DNA from: Anaerolineales bacterium UBA6668
Lineage (GTDB): Bacteria > Chloroflexota > Anaerolineae > Anaerolineales > UBA6668
Assembly: GCA_002455215.1 (NCBI GenBank)
Contig: DKKK01000141.1
Location: 15,122-23,145, forward strand
Reading direction: 5' to 3'
DNA length: 8,024 nucleotides
The notes under the pieces are model-generated. The model was not told where the DNA came from. It worked only from the letters and a program-made list of their open reading frames with translations, and did no database searches. A program made the translations under genes and the position numbers. Below, one piece after another: positions 1 to 6,104 of this stretch (its first letter is position 1; each line of letters begins with the position of its first letter).

Positions 1-1
1 C

Positions 2-280
2 CCGTGGATATTTGCAGGTAAAGACCGTGCCGAAGTTACCCTTGCCGAAAAAATCGCTCTCATGCGCAAACATCTCGCACTTAATATCGAATTTTATGGC
101 GAACAGGCTGGTTTGCGGCAGTTTCGCAAGCATGCCAACCAATATGCGCGGGCGGCTATGATTGATGGGCAAAATGTGGAGCCGAGCTTGCGTATTCCGC
201 TTTTGACCGCCAATAGCATACAAGAATTTTTGGCAATTTTAAACGAACACGAAGCCCAAATGCGGGTCGCCAGCCAATAG
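2..280 (+). CDS. dusB: tRNA-dihydrouridine synthase, C-terminal end (partial, 5' cut by window edge)
   Basis: The frame is open from base 2, so the in-frame ATG at 62 is internal and not the start. About 92 residues are visible. The family reduces uridine to dihydrouridine in tRNA using FMN and NADPH. The fragment begins with PWIF, the motif that ends the TIM-barrel catalytic domain in Dus proteins (typically G-x-PWIF). An all-helical tRNA-binding tail follows, with TLAEKIALM, then FYGEQAGLRQFRKHANQY, which matches the family pattern YGE..G.R.FRKH..-Y. The FMN-binding barrel and catalytic cysteine lie outside the window and cannot be checked. The resemblance is closest to the DusB type, the common single-copy form in non-proteobacteria, but the subfamily symbol is an inference from the tail alone. 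The gene converges on pheT with a 63-base gap. No other family fits the motif order as well. Confidence 0.8.
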   Translation, partial: PWIFAGKDRAEVTLAEKIALMRKHLALNIEFYGEQAGLRQFRKHANQYARAAMIDGQNVEPSLRIPLLTANSIQEFLAILNEHEAQMRVASQ

Positions 281-285
281 GCTTA

Positions 286-331
286 GTAGAAAAGATGAAA
301 AGATGGCAGTCATGCACAACACAACTGCCAT
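286..331 (-). terminator. Probable intrinsic terminator of the pheS-GNAT-pheT operon
   Basis: Reading the minus strand just past the pheT stop, ATGGCAGT (331-324) pairs perfectly with ACTGCCAT (310-303) across a 13-base loop. The stem is followed by CTTTTCATCTTTTCT, a T-rich though interrupted tail. On the plus strand the same hairpin is preceded by A-rich sequence and lacks a downstream T run, so it should act mainly on transcripts from pheT and not on the converging dus gene. The 8-bp stem and broken T tract make it a moderate-strength candidate. Confidence 0.6.
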
Positions 332-343
332 TCCGAACTGCGC

Positions 344-2893
344 TTAACGGTCGCGTAAAATAGCGCCAACTTCGCGCTCCAAACGGCGCACAATTTTGGT
401 GCGAAGTTTGGCGGCATCCACATCGGTAAGCGTGCTATCCTGACGTTGATAAGTTAAGCGGTATGCCAGGCTTTTCTTACCCAGCCCCAATTGACTCTCA
501 TTGCGATACACATCAAACAGGTTGACTTCCACCAATTGTTCGCCACCGGTTTGGGCAATCAATGCCGAAACTTGAGCGGCGGGCAAAGCTTCATCTACAA
601 TTAAAGCAATGTCTTCTACAATGGACGGATAACGGCTAATGCCGCTCGATTTGTAGGTGCTGGGCATCGCATTCAGCAGAACGGATAATTCAAAATCGGC
701 GGCGAGTACCGCTTCGGTGGGCAGTCCGTAAACCGCGCACACATTCGGGTGTAGTTCGCCAAAGAAACCGGCAGATTCCCCATTTACCCGCAGTTCGGCA
801 CACTTGCCGGGATGGAATGCCCCATGTTGAGCGGCAACCACACTCACTGCCGCTAGGTGTAAATCTGCCACCAGTGCATCCACCAGCCCTTTTAGGTCAA
901 AATAATCTTTCATGGCAGGAGCGCCGCCATTCCAGACCGGCATTTCGCGCAGACCGGTCAGTACCATCACCAGCCGTGCTTGCTCTGTTGGTAGGTTTTG
1001 TTCGCCGTTATCTAGCAAATAAGCGCTACCAATCTCGAACAGCGCTTGCGAAAGGGCGGTGCGACTGTTGTTTGCCGCAATCTCCAACACACTGGAGAGA
1101 ACGCTCTGCCGCATGGCAGTCATTTCACTGGTGATGGGCTTGGCTAGTTGCAGGTATGGGTAGCGAATCGGTACACCCAGTCGTTCTTCACGGGCGGGGC
1201 TGGTGAGACGGTAGGTAATCACTTCTTGCAAGCTCAGGCGAGTCAACAGGTCTTTTAGGCGTTCTTCGCGCTCAAAGGTGCTGTTACTGCGTTGGGGGGG
1301 CATGACATCGGCAATTTGGGTGTTGGGTAAATTGTCGTAGCCGTAAATACGGGCTATTTCTTCGGTGATGTCAGCAATACCAATCACGCCACTGCTAATG
1401 TCTAGGCGGGTGTCGGGCACGGTGATGTTTAGGCTGTCTGTTTGCACTTGCACGGCAAAACCCAAAGCTGTCAAGATGCGCACAATCTCGTCCGGCGCAA
1501 TTTCCAGCCCCAAGAGTCGTTTGCACGCACTGAGCGGATAGTCCACCACCACCGTTTGCGCTGGGGTCGGGTATTCATCGAGCATGCCTTGCGCAATGAT
1601 GCCCTTGCCGAGTGTGCGCATCAGTTCGGCGGCACGCAGGTTTGCACGCACTGTCATGGCTGGGTGTACTCCGCGACTGAAGCGATAACCGGCTTGGCTG
1701 GTTTGCAATTGCTGGTTTTGTACGGTGCGGCGGATGTTGATATAGTCCCACGAAGCGACTTCGAGCAGTACATTGCGTGTGCCGGGGTGTACTTCACTTT
1801 CGGCGCCGCCCATAATGCCGCCCAGCGAGAGTGCGCCAGCGCTATCGGCAACTAAAATGGTATTGGGTTCAAGTGTGCGTGCTTTGCCATCGAGCGTGGT
1901 TAAGCCTTCCCCGTGTGCAGGAAAGCGCGTGATGAGGGTTGGGGCTTTGCCACCGGCGCGTTGTTGCAAAATATCGTAATCGAAGGCGTGCAAGGGTTGT
2001 CCGCTTTCCAACATCACGTAGTTGGTAATATCTACGATATTGTTGATGGCGCGTTGCCCGCTCAGGCGCAAACGGCGTTGCAACCATTCCGGCGATGGGG
2101 CAATTTCTACCCCTTCAATTAAGGTGGCTGTAAAACGCGGGTTAACCTGCGGTTGGCGGATCTCGATGAAGGCGCGTCCATGAATGCTGGGTCCACTTTG
2201 CTCAGCAGAGTAGGACGGCTCTTGGAAAGGTGCGCTACAGATAGCGGCGATTTCGCGGGCAACGCCTACTACGCTGGCATTGCGTACCATGTTGGGCGTG
2301 AGTGAAATGTCAAAAACCACATCGCCAATTACGTCCACTAGGGGTGTGCCCGCTGGGGGAAGTGGGCTATTATCAGGGAGGGTATCGTCAAAAATGATGA
2401 TGCCATCGTGTTCTTCGCTAATGCCCAGTTCTTTTTCACTACATACCATCGAGTAGCTTTCTACCCCACGAATTTTGGCGCGTTTCAGTACGGTTTCCAC
2501 CCAGCCTTCGACGTGCCCATCATAGATGCGAGCGCCCAGTTTGGCATATGCCACCATCATGGGCTTGTCTAGTTTGCCAGCTTCGCGTAGGTGCAGTAAA
2601 TTTGGTGCGCCTGTGAGTACCACATGCTGTTGAACGCCATCCCATAAATCTACCAACACCAATCGCTCGGCATTTGGGTGTGGGTTTATTGCAGAAATTT
2701 CCGCTAGTACCAATTTGTCGCGTTCCCATTCCAAGCCAGTTACGCTAGTGCCCATTGTATTTTTGGGTTTGGGCAAACCCACATAGTGTAATCCTTCGAC
2801 TTCTAGCCCGGCAAAGGTGAGTTTTCGAGCAATTTCAAAAGGCGAAAGGTCGGTTTTGACAAAATCTTTTATCCAGGAGTAAGGAAGTTTCAT
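344..2893 (-). CDS. pheT: Phenylalanine--tRNA ligase beta subunit (PheT)
   Basis: This is the beta chain of the alpha2-beta2 enzyme that charges tRNA-Phe; it supplies tRNA recognition and editing. At 849 residues it is slightly longer than the usual ~800. Domains visible in order: N-terminal module (1-40, MKLPYSWIKDFV); EMAP-like tRNA-binding OB fold (about 60-165, with HPNAERL at 72-78 and CSEKELGISEEHDGI at 151-165); B3/B4 editing domain (about 210-410, with SPEWLQRRLR, NNIVDITNYV, GQPLHAFD and YRFSRGVHP); B5 domain (about 447-525, ending ITEEIARIYGYDNLP); catalytic-like core (about 535-740, with FHPGKCA and GFFGELHP); and C-terminal ferredoxin-fold anticodon-binding domain (about 752-846, RYPSIVEDIALIV to the end). 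The stretch 40-60 and the loop 101-140 look longer than in E. coli. The ATG at 2891-2893 starts the canonical MKLPYSW; no Shine-Dalgarno is visible (AGAACTTCT precedes it). The gene lies 175 bases after the acetyltransferase gene and probably shares its transcript. Confidence 0.97.
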   Translation of the reverse strand: MKLPYSWIKDFVKTDLSPFEIARKLTFAGLEVEGLHYVGLPKPKNTMGTSVTGLEWERDKLVLAEISAINPHPNAERLVLVDLWDGVQQHVVLTGAPNLLHLREAGKLDKPMMVAYAKLGARIYDGHVEGWVETVLKRAKIRGVESYSMVCSEKELGISEEHDGIIIFDDTLPDNSPLPPAGTPLVDVIGDVVFDISLTPNMVRNASVVGVAREIAAICSAPFQEPSYSAEQSGPSIHGRAFIEIRQPQVNPRFTATLIEGVEIAPSPEWLQRRLRLSGQRAINNIVDITNYVMLESGQPLHAFDYDILQQRAGGKAPTLITRFPAHGEGLTTLDGKARTLEPNTILVADSAGALSLGGIMGGAESEVHPGTRNVLLEVASWDYINIRRTVQNQQLQTSQAGYRFSRGVHPAMTVRANLRAAELMRTLGKGIIAQGMLDEYPTPAQTVVVDYPLSACKRLLGLEIAPDEIVRILTALGFAVQVQTDSLNITVPDTRLDISSGVIGIADITEEIARIYGYDNLPNTQIADVMPPQRSNSTFEREERLKDLLTRLSLQEVITYRLTSPAREERLGVPIRYPYLQLAKPITSEMTAMRQSVLSSVLEIAANNSRTALSQALFEIGSAYLLDNGEQNLPTEQARLVMVLTGLREMPVWNGGAPAMKDYFDLKGLVDALVADLHLAAVSVVAAQHGAFHPGKCAELRVNGESAGFFGELHPNVCAVYGLPTEAVLAADFELSVLLNAMPSTYKSSGISRYPSIVEDIALIVDEALPAAQVSALIAQTGGEQLVEVNLFDVYRNESQLGLGKKSLAYRLTYQRQDSTLTDVDAAKLRTKIVRRLEREVGAILRDR

Positions 2894-3030
2894 AGAAGTT
2901 CTAATTTAGATGGATCAACTTTCAAAAGTTGCCGTTGTTTCTGGTTTCTCAAAAAGTTGTGATTGTGGTTGTATAGATTGAGTTGGGTAATCACGCCCCT
3001 TGCGAACAAAATCAAGGCGATATTGCTCAT
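2890..3030 (-). other. AT-rich spacer between the GNAT gene and pheT, with a possible 46-codon small ORF
   Basis: The 175 bases between the acetyltransferase stop and the pheT start (2894-3068) are more AT-rich than the flanking genes. They contain an open frame starting ATG at 3028-3030 and running 46 codons (begins MSNIALILFARG, ends DPSKLELL). Its TGA overlaps the pheT ATG as ATGA, an arrangement typical of translational coupling. I recognise no family, and the frame is also open upstream into the acetyltransferase gene, so it may be chance. The spacer also holds a perfect 7-2-7 dyad, CAACTTTTGAAAGTTG (2931-2916), 22 bases before pheT. A weak promoter-like pair (TTGTAT, 18 bases, TATATG) lies just after the acetyltransferase stop but matches the consensus too poorly to call. 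Confidence 0.2.
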
Positions 3031-3068
3031 TAAGTGTTCATATAACCAGTTGTTTGTTACCCATACAA

Positions 3069-3644
3069 TTATGCATCGCTTTCTAGTTGTACATTCTGAT
3101 ACTGACTTTTTTCCAACTGCCAAACTTCCAAGTTGACATAACGGTCACGCATCAGCCACTGCACTTTGCGATTTAGGAAGTGTGAAAAGCCAAAGGCGTT
3201 TAGCAGGTGTTCAGCTTTTTTGTTTTCAGGATGGCGCAAACTGGTCAGGCGGGTAATTTGCAGGCGAGCAAAGCTAAATTGCACTATCGCCACCAGTGCT
3301 TCCCGCATCAGCCCTTGTTGCCAATAATTCGGGTGCAACACATAGCGTATCCGCGCTGTCGAATGATGGTCAAGGTCTTGCTCTAAGCCGACCATGCCTA
3401 TCAGGTGCGCGGGGTCATCCCAGAGCGCCATACCCCACATCAGGCTTTCACCCTTGCCAAAGCGGTATTCCAACAAGCGGATGTAAGTAGCGGCTTTTTC
3501 TGTACTGGCAATGCCGATATCATAATACTGCACTGCCGCCGGATTGCGGAGCAATTCCCACACGGCGGGCGCGTCACTCGCTTGCAAGGCACGCAGTACC
3601 ATGCGAAAGGTGGTGAGTTGGGGAAAACTGGGTGGGAATTTCAT
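3069..3644 (-). CDS. GNAT-family N-acetyltransferase, RimJ/RimL-like
   Basis: The 191-residue product looks like a cytoplasmic enzyme transferring acetyl from acetyl-CoA to an amine; the family includes ribosomal-protein N-terminal acetylases and many small-molecule acetylases. Visible signs: an N-terminal strand with LRALQASDAPAVWELL (17-32), typical of RimJ/RimL (L-R-x-x-x-x-D-A); the acetyl-CoA motif A region RIRYVLHPNYWQQGLMREAL (98-117), where QxxGxx is represented by QQGLM; and motif B NKKAEHLLNAFGF (141-153), matching the family's N..S..LL...GF. Residues 170-191 look unstructured and Q-rich. The ATG at 3642-3644 lies 19 bases after the pheS stop, so co-transcription under the T-box is expected; no Shine-Dalgarno is seen. 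The substrate cannot be told from sequence. Its place between pheS and pheT is unusual and could mean a role in translation, or a chance insertion into the operon. Confidence 0.88.
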   Translation of the reverse strand: MKFPPSFPQLTTFRMVLRALQASDAPAVWELLRNPAAVQYYDIGIASTEKAATYIRLLEYRFGKGESLMWGMALWDDPAHLIGMVGLEQDLDHHSTARIRYVLHPNYWQQGLMREALVAIVQFSFARLQITRLTSLRHPENKKAEHLLNAFGFSHFLNRKVQWLMRDRYVNLEVWQLEKSQYQNVQLESDA

Positions 3645-3663
3645 AGCAAAAAGACAAATTTGC

Positions 3664-4689
3664 CTAGAACTGCTTCAAAAAGCGCAAATCGTTGCCCCAG
3701 AAATAGCGAATATCTTCAATCGCATACTTTAGCATGGCAATTCGCTCCGGTCCCATGCCAAAGGCAAAGCCCGTAAACGCTTGTGGGTCGTAGCCGCCAT
3801 TGCTCAACACAACCGGGTGTACCATGCCACAGCCCAAAATTTCCAGCCAGCCCGCGTATTTGCACACTTTGCACCCCTTCCCACTGCACAAAAAGCACTC
3901 TACATCCATTTCGGCACTGGGTTCGGTGAAGGGGAAATAGCTGGTGCGGAAGCGGGTGCGTACCCCCTGCCCAAACATGCGGCGGGCAAAATCGGTGAGC
4001 GTGCCTTTTAAGTCGCTGAAGGTGATGTTGCGCCCGACAGCCAAACCTTCAATTTGGTGGAACTGCACTTCGGAGCGGGTGGTAATTTGCTCATAGCGAT
4101 AGCACATGCCCGGCAAAATGACACGAATCGGTTCCGGGCAAAATTGACGCATGGCGTGGATTTGACCCGGGGAGGTGTGGGTGCGCAAAATGACATCTGG
4201 AATGTGGGTGTGGAAGGTGTCTTGCATTTCGCGGGCGGGGTGTCCCACCGGGAAGTTGAGCAATTGAAAATTGTACTCATCGGTTTCTACATCGCGTGAG
4301 CGGTACACCTGAAAGCCCATCTCTGCCCAAATGGCATAAATTTGGCGCAACACTTGATTGCTGACGTGTAGCCGCCCACCGGAATGTGGGCGACCGGGCA
4401 ACGTCACATCAATACTTTCCGCTTTTAGTTTGGCAGAAAGCTCAGCCACAGCCAGGCTTTCGGCGCGGGCAGATGCGGCAGTTTGTAAGTTGTTTTTGAT
4501 GCGATTGCCAGCCTGCCCCACCAGCGGGCGTTCTTCTTTAGCAAGGCTTTGCATATTGCCAATCACCAGCATTAGCGGGCTTTTCTTGCCCAGATGGGCA
4601 TTTTGCCAAGTTTGCAACTCGGCAGATGACTGCACCTGTGCGAGCGCTTGCATGGCGTTTGCTTCGATTTGTTCGAGTTGTTCAATCAT
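3664..4689 (-). CDS. pheS: Phenylalanine--tRNA ligase alpha subunit (PheS)
   Basis: This is the catalytic chain of phenylalanyl-tRNA synthetase, a class II synthetase. From the ATG at 4687-4689 it is 341 residues, close to the E. coli length. An in-frame GTG at 4734-4732 would add 15 residues (MQPNKPAPHFKPSPP). I prefer the ATG because it places HLGKK within one residue of LGKK in E. coli PheS. Numbered from the ATG: coiled-coil arm (1-90); catalytic domain with TDEYNFQLLNFPVGHPAR (136-153); HTSPGQIHAMR in the active-site region (171-181); motif 2 around GMCYRYEQITTRSEVQFHQIEGL (194-216); and motif 3 GFAFGMGPERIAMLKY (307-322), ending NDLRFLKQF. A CX2CX4CX2C cluster (C265, C268, C273, C276) resembles the metal-site-like insertion common in many bacterial PheS. 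Neither start has a proper Shine-Dalgarno: the ATG is preceded by TCCTCCT and the GTG by AGCAGGT. It is the first gene after the T-box terminator. Confidence 0.96.
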   Translation of the reverse strand: MIEQLEQIEANAMQALAQVQSSAELQTWQNAHLGKKSPLMLVIGNMQSLAKEERPLVGQAGNRIKNNLQTAASARAESLAVAELSAKLKAESIDVTLPGRPHSGGRLHVSNQVLRQIYAIWAEMGFQVYRSRDVETDEYNFQLLNFPVGHPAREMQDTFHTHIPDVILRTHTSPGQIHAMRQFCPEPIRVILPGMCYRYEQITTRSEVQFHQIEGLAVGRNITFSDLKGTLTDFARRMFGQGVRTRFRTSYFPFTEPSAEMDVECFLCSGKGCKVCKYAGWLEILGCGMVHPVVLSNGGYDPQAFTGFAFGMGPERIAMLKYAIEDIRYFWGNDLRFLKQF

Positions 4690-4754
4690 AGGAGGACTCG
4701 GTTTGAAATGGGGAGCGGGTTTGTTCGGTTGCACACCTGCTCTGTCAAAAATGG

Positions 4755-4788
4755 AAATAAAAACGCCCGCCCCATGCCGGGACGAGCG
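4755..4788 (-). terminator. Intrinsic terminator of the pheS T-box leader
   Basis: On the minus strand CGCTCGTCCC (4788-4779) pairs over ten positions (two G-T wobbles) with GGGGCGGGCG (4773-4764) around the five-base loop GGCAT. TTTTTATTT (4763-4755) follows directly. The 5' arm contains CGTCCC, the sequence commonly seen in this arm of T-box terminators. CTCGT (4786-4782) can instead pair with ACGAG (4800-4796) at the end of the T-box, so the two structures compete. It lies 66 bases before the pheS ATG. Confidence 0.92.
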
Positions 4789-4912
4789 CGGATTACTCGT
4801 GGTACCACCCTGCTTGCAACAGTTAGACAGTTGCCGCTTTGATGACTGTAACGCGGTCAGGCGAAAACCCTTGCGGCAGGGACATGCCGTTTGGGGGTTT
4901 TGGCTCGGAAGG

Positions 4913-4915
4913 GAA
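4913..4915 (-). promoter_or_regulatory. T-box specifier codon TTC (Phe)
   Basis: The minus strand reads GAAT-TTC-CCTTCCGAG, aligning with the family arrangement GAAC-NNN-.CCTT..GAG at the 3' side of the specifier loop, opposite AGTA. TTC is read by the tRNA-Phe anticodon GAA and agrees with the downstream pheS. A second TTC at 4909-4907 is possible but lies out of the standard register, next to the helix. Confidence 0.82.
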
Positions 4916-5099
4916 ATTCAGCTTGTGGCTAGGCAGGCGCAAAAAGCCACTTGGCAGGAACACGCTTTCAGCCGATGGCGGTTCTCTCTGGGATGCACAG
5001 CTTACTAAGAGCAGATATGTCCAGCGCAGGTTAGGTCATTTTCATGTGCCCGAATATTGCTCACTTCGTCATTGCCGATGGGGATATAGGATTAGGAAA

Positions 5100-5128
5100 A
5101 TTATCGCAAAGGCTAGGCGGTTCGTCAA
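5100..5128 (-). promoter_or_regulatory. Sigma70-type promoter of the pheS T-box operon
   Basis: The minus strand has TTGACG (5128-5123), a 17-base spacer and GATAAT (5105-5100): five of six matches in each hexamer with ideal spacing. Transcription should start near 5093, giving a leader of about 340 nt up to the terminator's T run. It fires away from rarD. No operator was recognised, which fits control by attenuation. Confidence 0.8.
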
Positions 5129-5194
5129 GTAGATGGCACAAATTTTCCCCCGGTTGCACATCAATTGCTTTACATTGCAAACATAGAATCCCTG

Positions 5195-5200
5195 TATAAT
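5195..5200 (+). promoter_or_regulatory. -10 box of rarD; transcript predicted nearly leaderless
   Basis: A perfect TATAAT ends 10 bases before the rarD ATG at 5211. With the usual spacing, transcription would start at about 5206-5208, leaving only 3-5 untranslated bases and no room for a Shine-Dalgarno (ATTCTGCCCACA separates box and ATG). The -35 is poor: TTTACA (5169-5174) is 20 bases away and TTGCAA (5175-5180) only 14. Confidence 0.6.
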
Positions 5201-5210
5201 TCTGCCCACA

Positions 5211-6095
5211 ATGAAAGAAACACAACGTGGTCTCCTATACGGTATTGTTGCTTACGTCATTTGGGGCATTGCGCCGATTTTTTGGCACAAAATCCAAGCT
5301 GTGCCAGCAGGTGAAATTTTACTTCATCGTGCAGTATGGTCAGCGGCGCTGATGGCTGGCATTTTGACCCTTCAGCGCGACTGGAATTGGCTAAGCAACG
5401 CCTGGGCAACCCCGCGTATTCGCTATACCTTCTTCCTTACAGCGGCATTGCTCACCGTCAACTGGCTCACTTACATTTGGGCAGTCAACAATGGACACAC
5501 AGTGGAATCCAGCTTAGGCTATTTCATCAACCCATTGGTGAATGTCTTGCTCGGCATGGTCTTTTTAAAGGAAAGACTGCGCCGTTGGCAGTGGTTGGCA
5601 GTCGCATTTGCTATTGCTGGGGTGGCGTATTTGGCATGGGCGCTTGGTTCATTGCCTTGGATTGCGTTGGTACTCGCCTTTAGCTTCGGTTTTTACGGCT
5701 TACTGCGCAAAACTGCCGCCCTAAATGCCCCACACGGCTTAACCTTCGAAACCGGTTTGATGAGCCTACCCGCCTTAATTGGCTTAATTTGGCTCGCAAT
5801 ACAGGGGCAGGGGCACTTTGGCAAGGCAGACTTATTCACCAATGGCATGTTAATTTTGAGCGGGGCTGTGACTGCTATTCCCTTGTTGATATTTGCCATC
5901 GCCGCCCGCCGCATCCCGCTGACCGCCATCGGTTTGCTCCAATACCTTGCCCCCACCATGCAATTTGCCATTGGGGTATGGATCTTTGGTGAGCCGTTTG
6001 ACCAACAACGCCTGATTGGCTTTATCCTGATTTGGGTTGCTTTGGTTATCTATGCCATTGAAGGGCTACTCCACAGCCGTACAAAACTCGCATGA
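5211..6095 (+). CDS. rarD: RarD protein, EamA/DMT-superfamily permease
   Basis: The 294-residue integral inner-membrane protein looks like RarD of the drug/metabolite transporter superfamily. Its substrate is not established; the name comes from a chloramphenicol-sensitivity phenotype. About ten hydrophobic segments are visible in two EamA repeats (about 8-145 and 148-288). Family signatures: GLLYGIVAYVIWGIAPIFWH (7-26); LLHRAVWSA (37-45) with the E35-HR of EILLHR; NWLTYIWAVNNGHTVESSLG (84-103) running into YFINPLVNVLLG; FLKERL (118-123); TAIPLLIFAIAARRIPLTAI (221-240); and LLQYLAPTMQF (242-252), ending IFGEP. Length is typical. The first ATG after the TATAAT box starts the family's expected N-terminus. 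mutM follows 9 bases after the stop, so the two probably share a transcript. Apart from its likely leaderless start I see nothing odd. Confidence 0.93.
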   Translation: MKETQRGLLYGIVAYVIWGIAPIFWHKIQAVPAGEILLHRAVWSAALMAGILTLQRDWNWLSNAWATPRIRYTFFLTAALLTVNWLTYIWAVNNGHTVESSLGYFINPLVNVLLGMVFLKERLRRWQWLAVAFAIAGVAYLAWALGSLPWIALVLAFSFGFYGLLRKTAALNAPHGLTFETGLMSLPALIGLIWLAIQGQGHFGKADLFTNGMLILSGAVTAIPLLIFAIAARRIPLTAIGLLQYLAPTMQFAIGVWIFGEPFDQQRLIGFILIWVALVIYAIEGLLHSRTKLA

Positions 6096-6104
6096 GCACG
6101 GGTT

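Larger units (their letters stand above)
4755..5093 (-). promoter_or_regulatory. T-box riboswitch leader, tRNA-Phe responsive, upstream of pheS
   Basis: This fills most of the 476-base gap between pheS and rarD. T-box RNAs bind uncharged tRNA and switch a terminator to an antiterminator. Stem I base GCTC (5012-5009) pairs with GAGC (4906-4903). The specifier loop has AGTA (5006-5003) on one side and GAAT-TTC (4919-4913) on the other. Its upper helix is AGCTGTG (5002-4996) with CACAAGCT (4927-4920). The distal part carries AGAGAG (4989-4984) and a GGCTGAAAGC loop (4973-4964), closed by GAAC/GTTC and CGC/GCG. A second hairpin follows, AAAACCC (4901-4895) with GGGTTTT (4870-4864), containing CGGCA/TGCCG. 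The conserved T-box AGGGTGGTACCACG is at 4811-4798. The specifier reads TTC (Phe), and TGGT (4807-4804) complements ACCA, matching discriminator A of tRNA-Phe. About 80 bases lie before Stem I, longer than usual. Stem pairings were assigned by eye. Confidence 0.93.

Noticed and set aside
62..280. A separate 72-residue small protein starting at the ATG at 62
   Set aside because: The same frame is open to the window edge and carries the Dus motif PWIF upstream, so this ATG is internal to a longer gene.
3010..3062. Internal promoter for pheT (TTGTAT, 18 bases, TATATG)
   Set aside because: Only about three and four of the six consensus positions match, no better than expected by chance in AT-rich sequence.
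2890..3123. 77-codon minus-strand ORF taken at full length
   Set aside because: Its first part lies in another frame inside the acetyltransferase gene and reads as low-complexity sequence. Only the last 46 codons, outside that gene, are kept as a weak candidate.
4690..4710. AGGAGG followed by ATG on the plus strand, like a ribosome-binding site and start
   Set aside because: The frame it would open runs through the T-box terminator on the opposite strand, ends within the leader and has no family resemblance. The AGGAGG is only the complement of sequence upstream of the pheS ATG.
4358..5008. 216-codon open frame on the plus strand opposite pheS and its leader
   Set aside because: It runs antisense to the conserved pheS coding region and through the T-box structure. 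Its product is Cys/Ser-rich with no recognisable motif, so it is a shadow frame.
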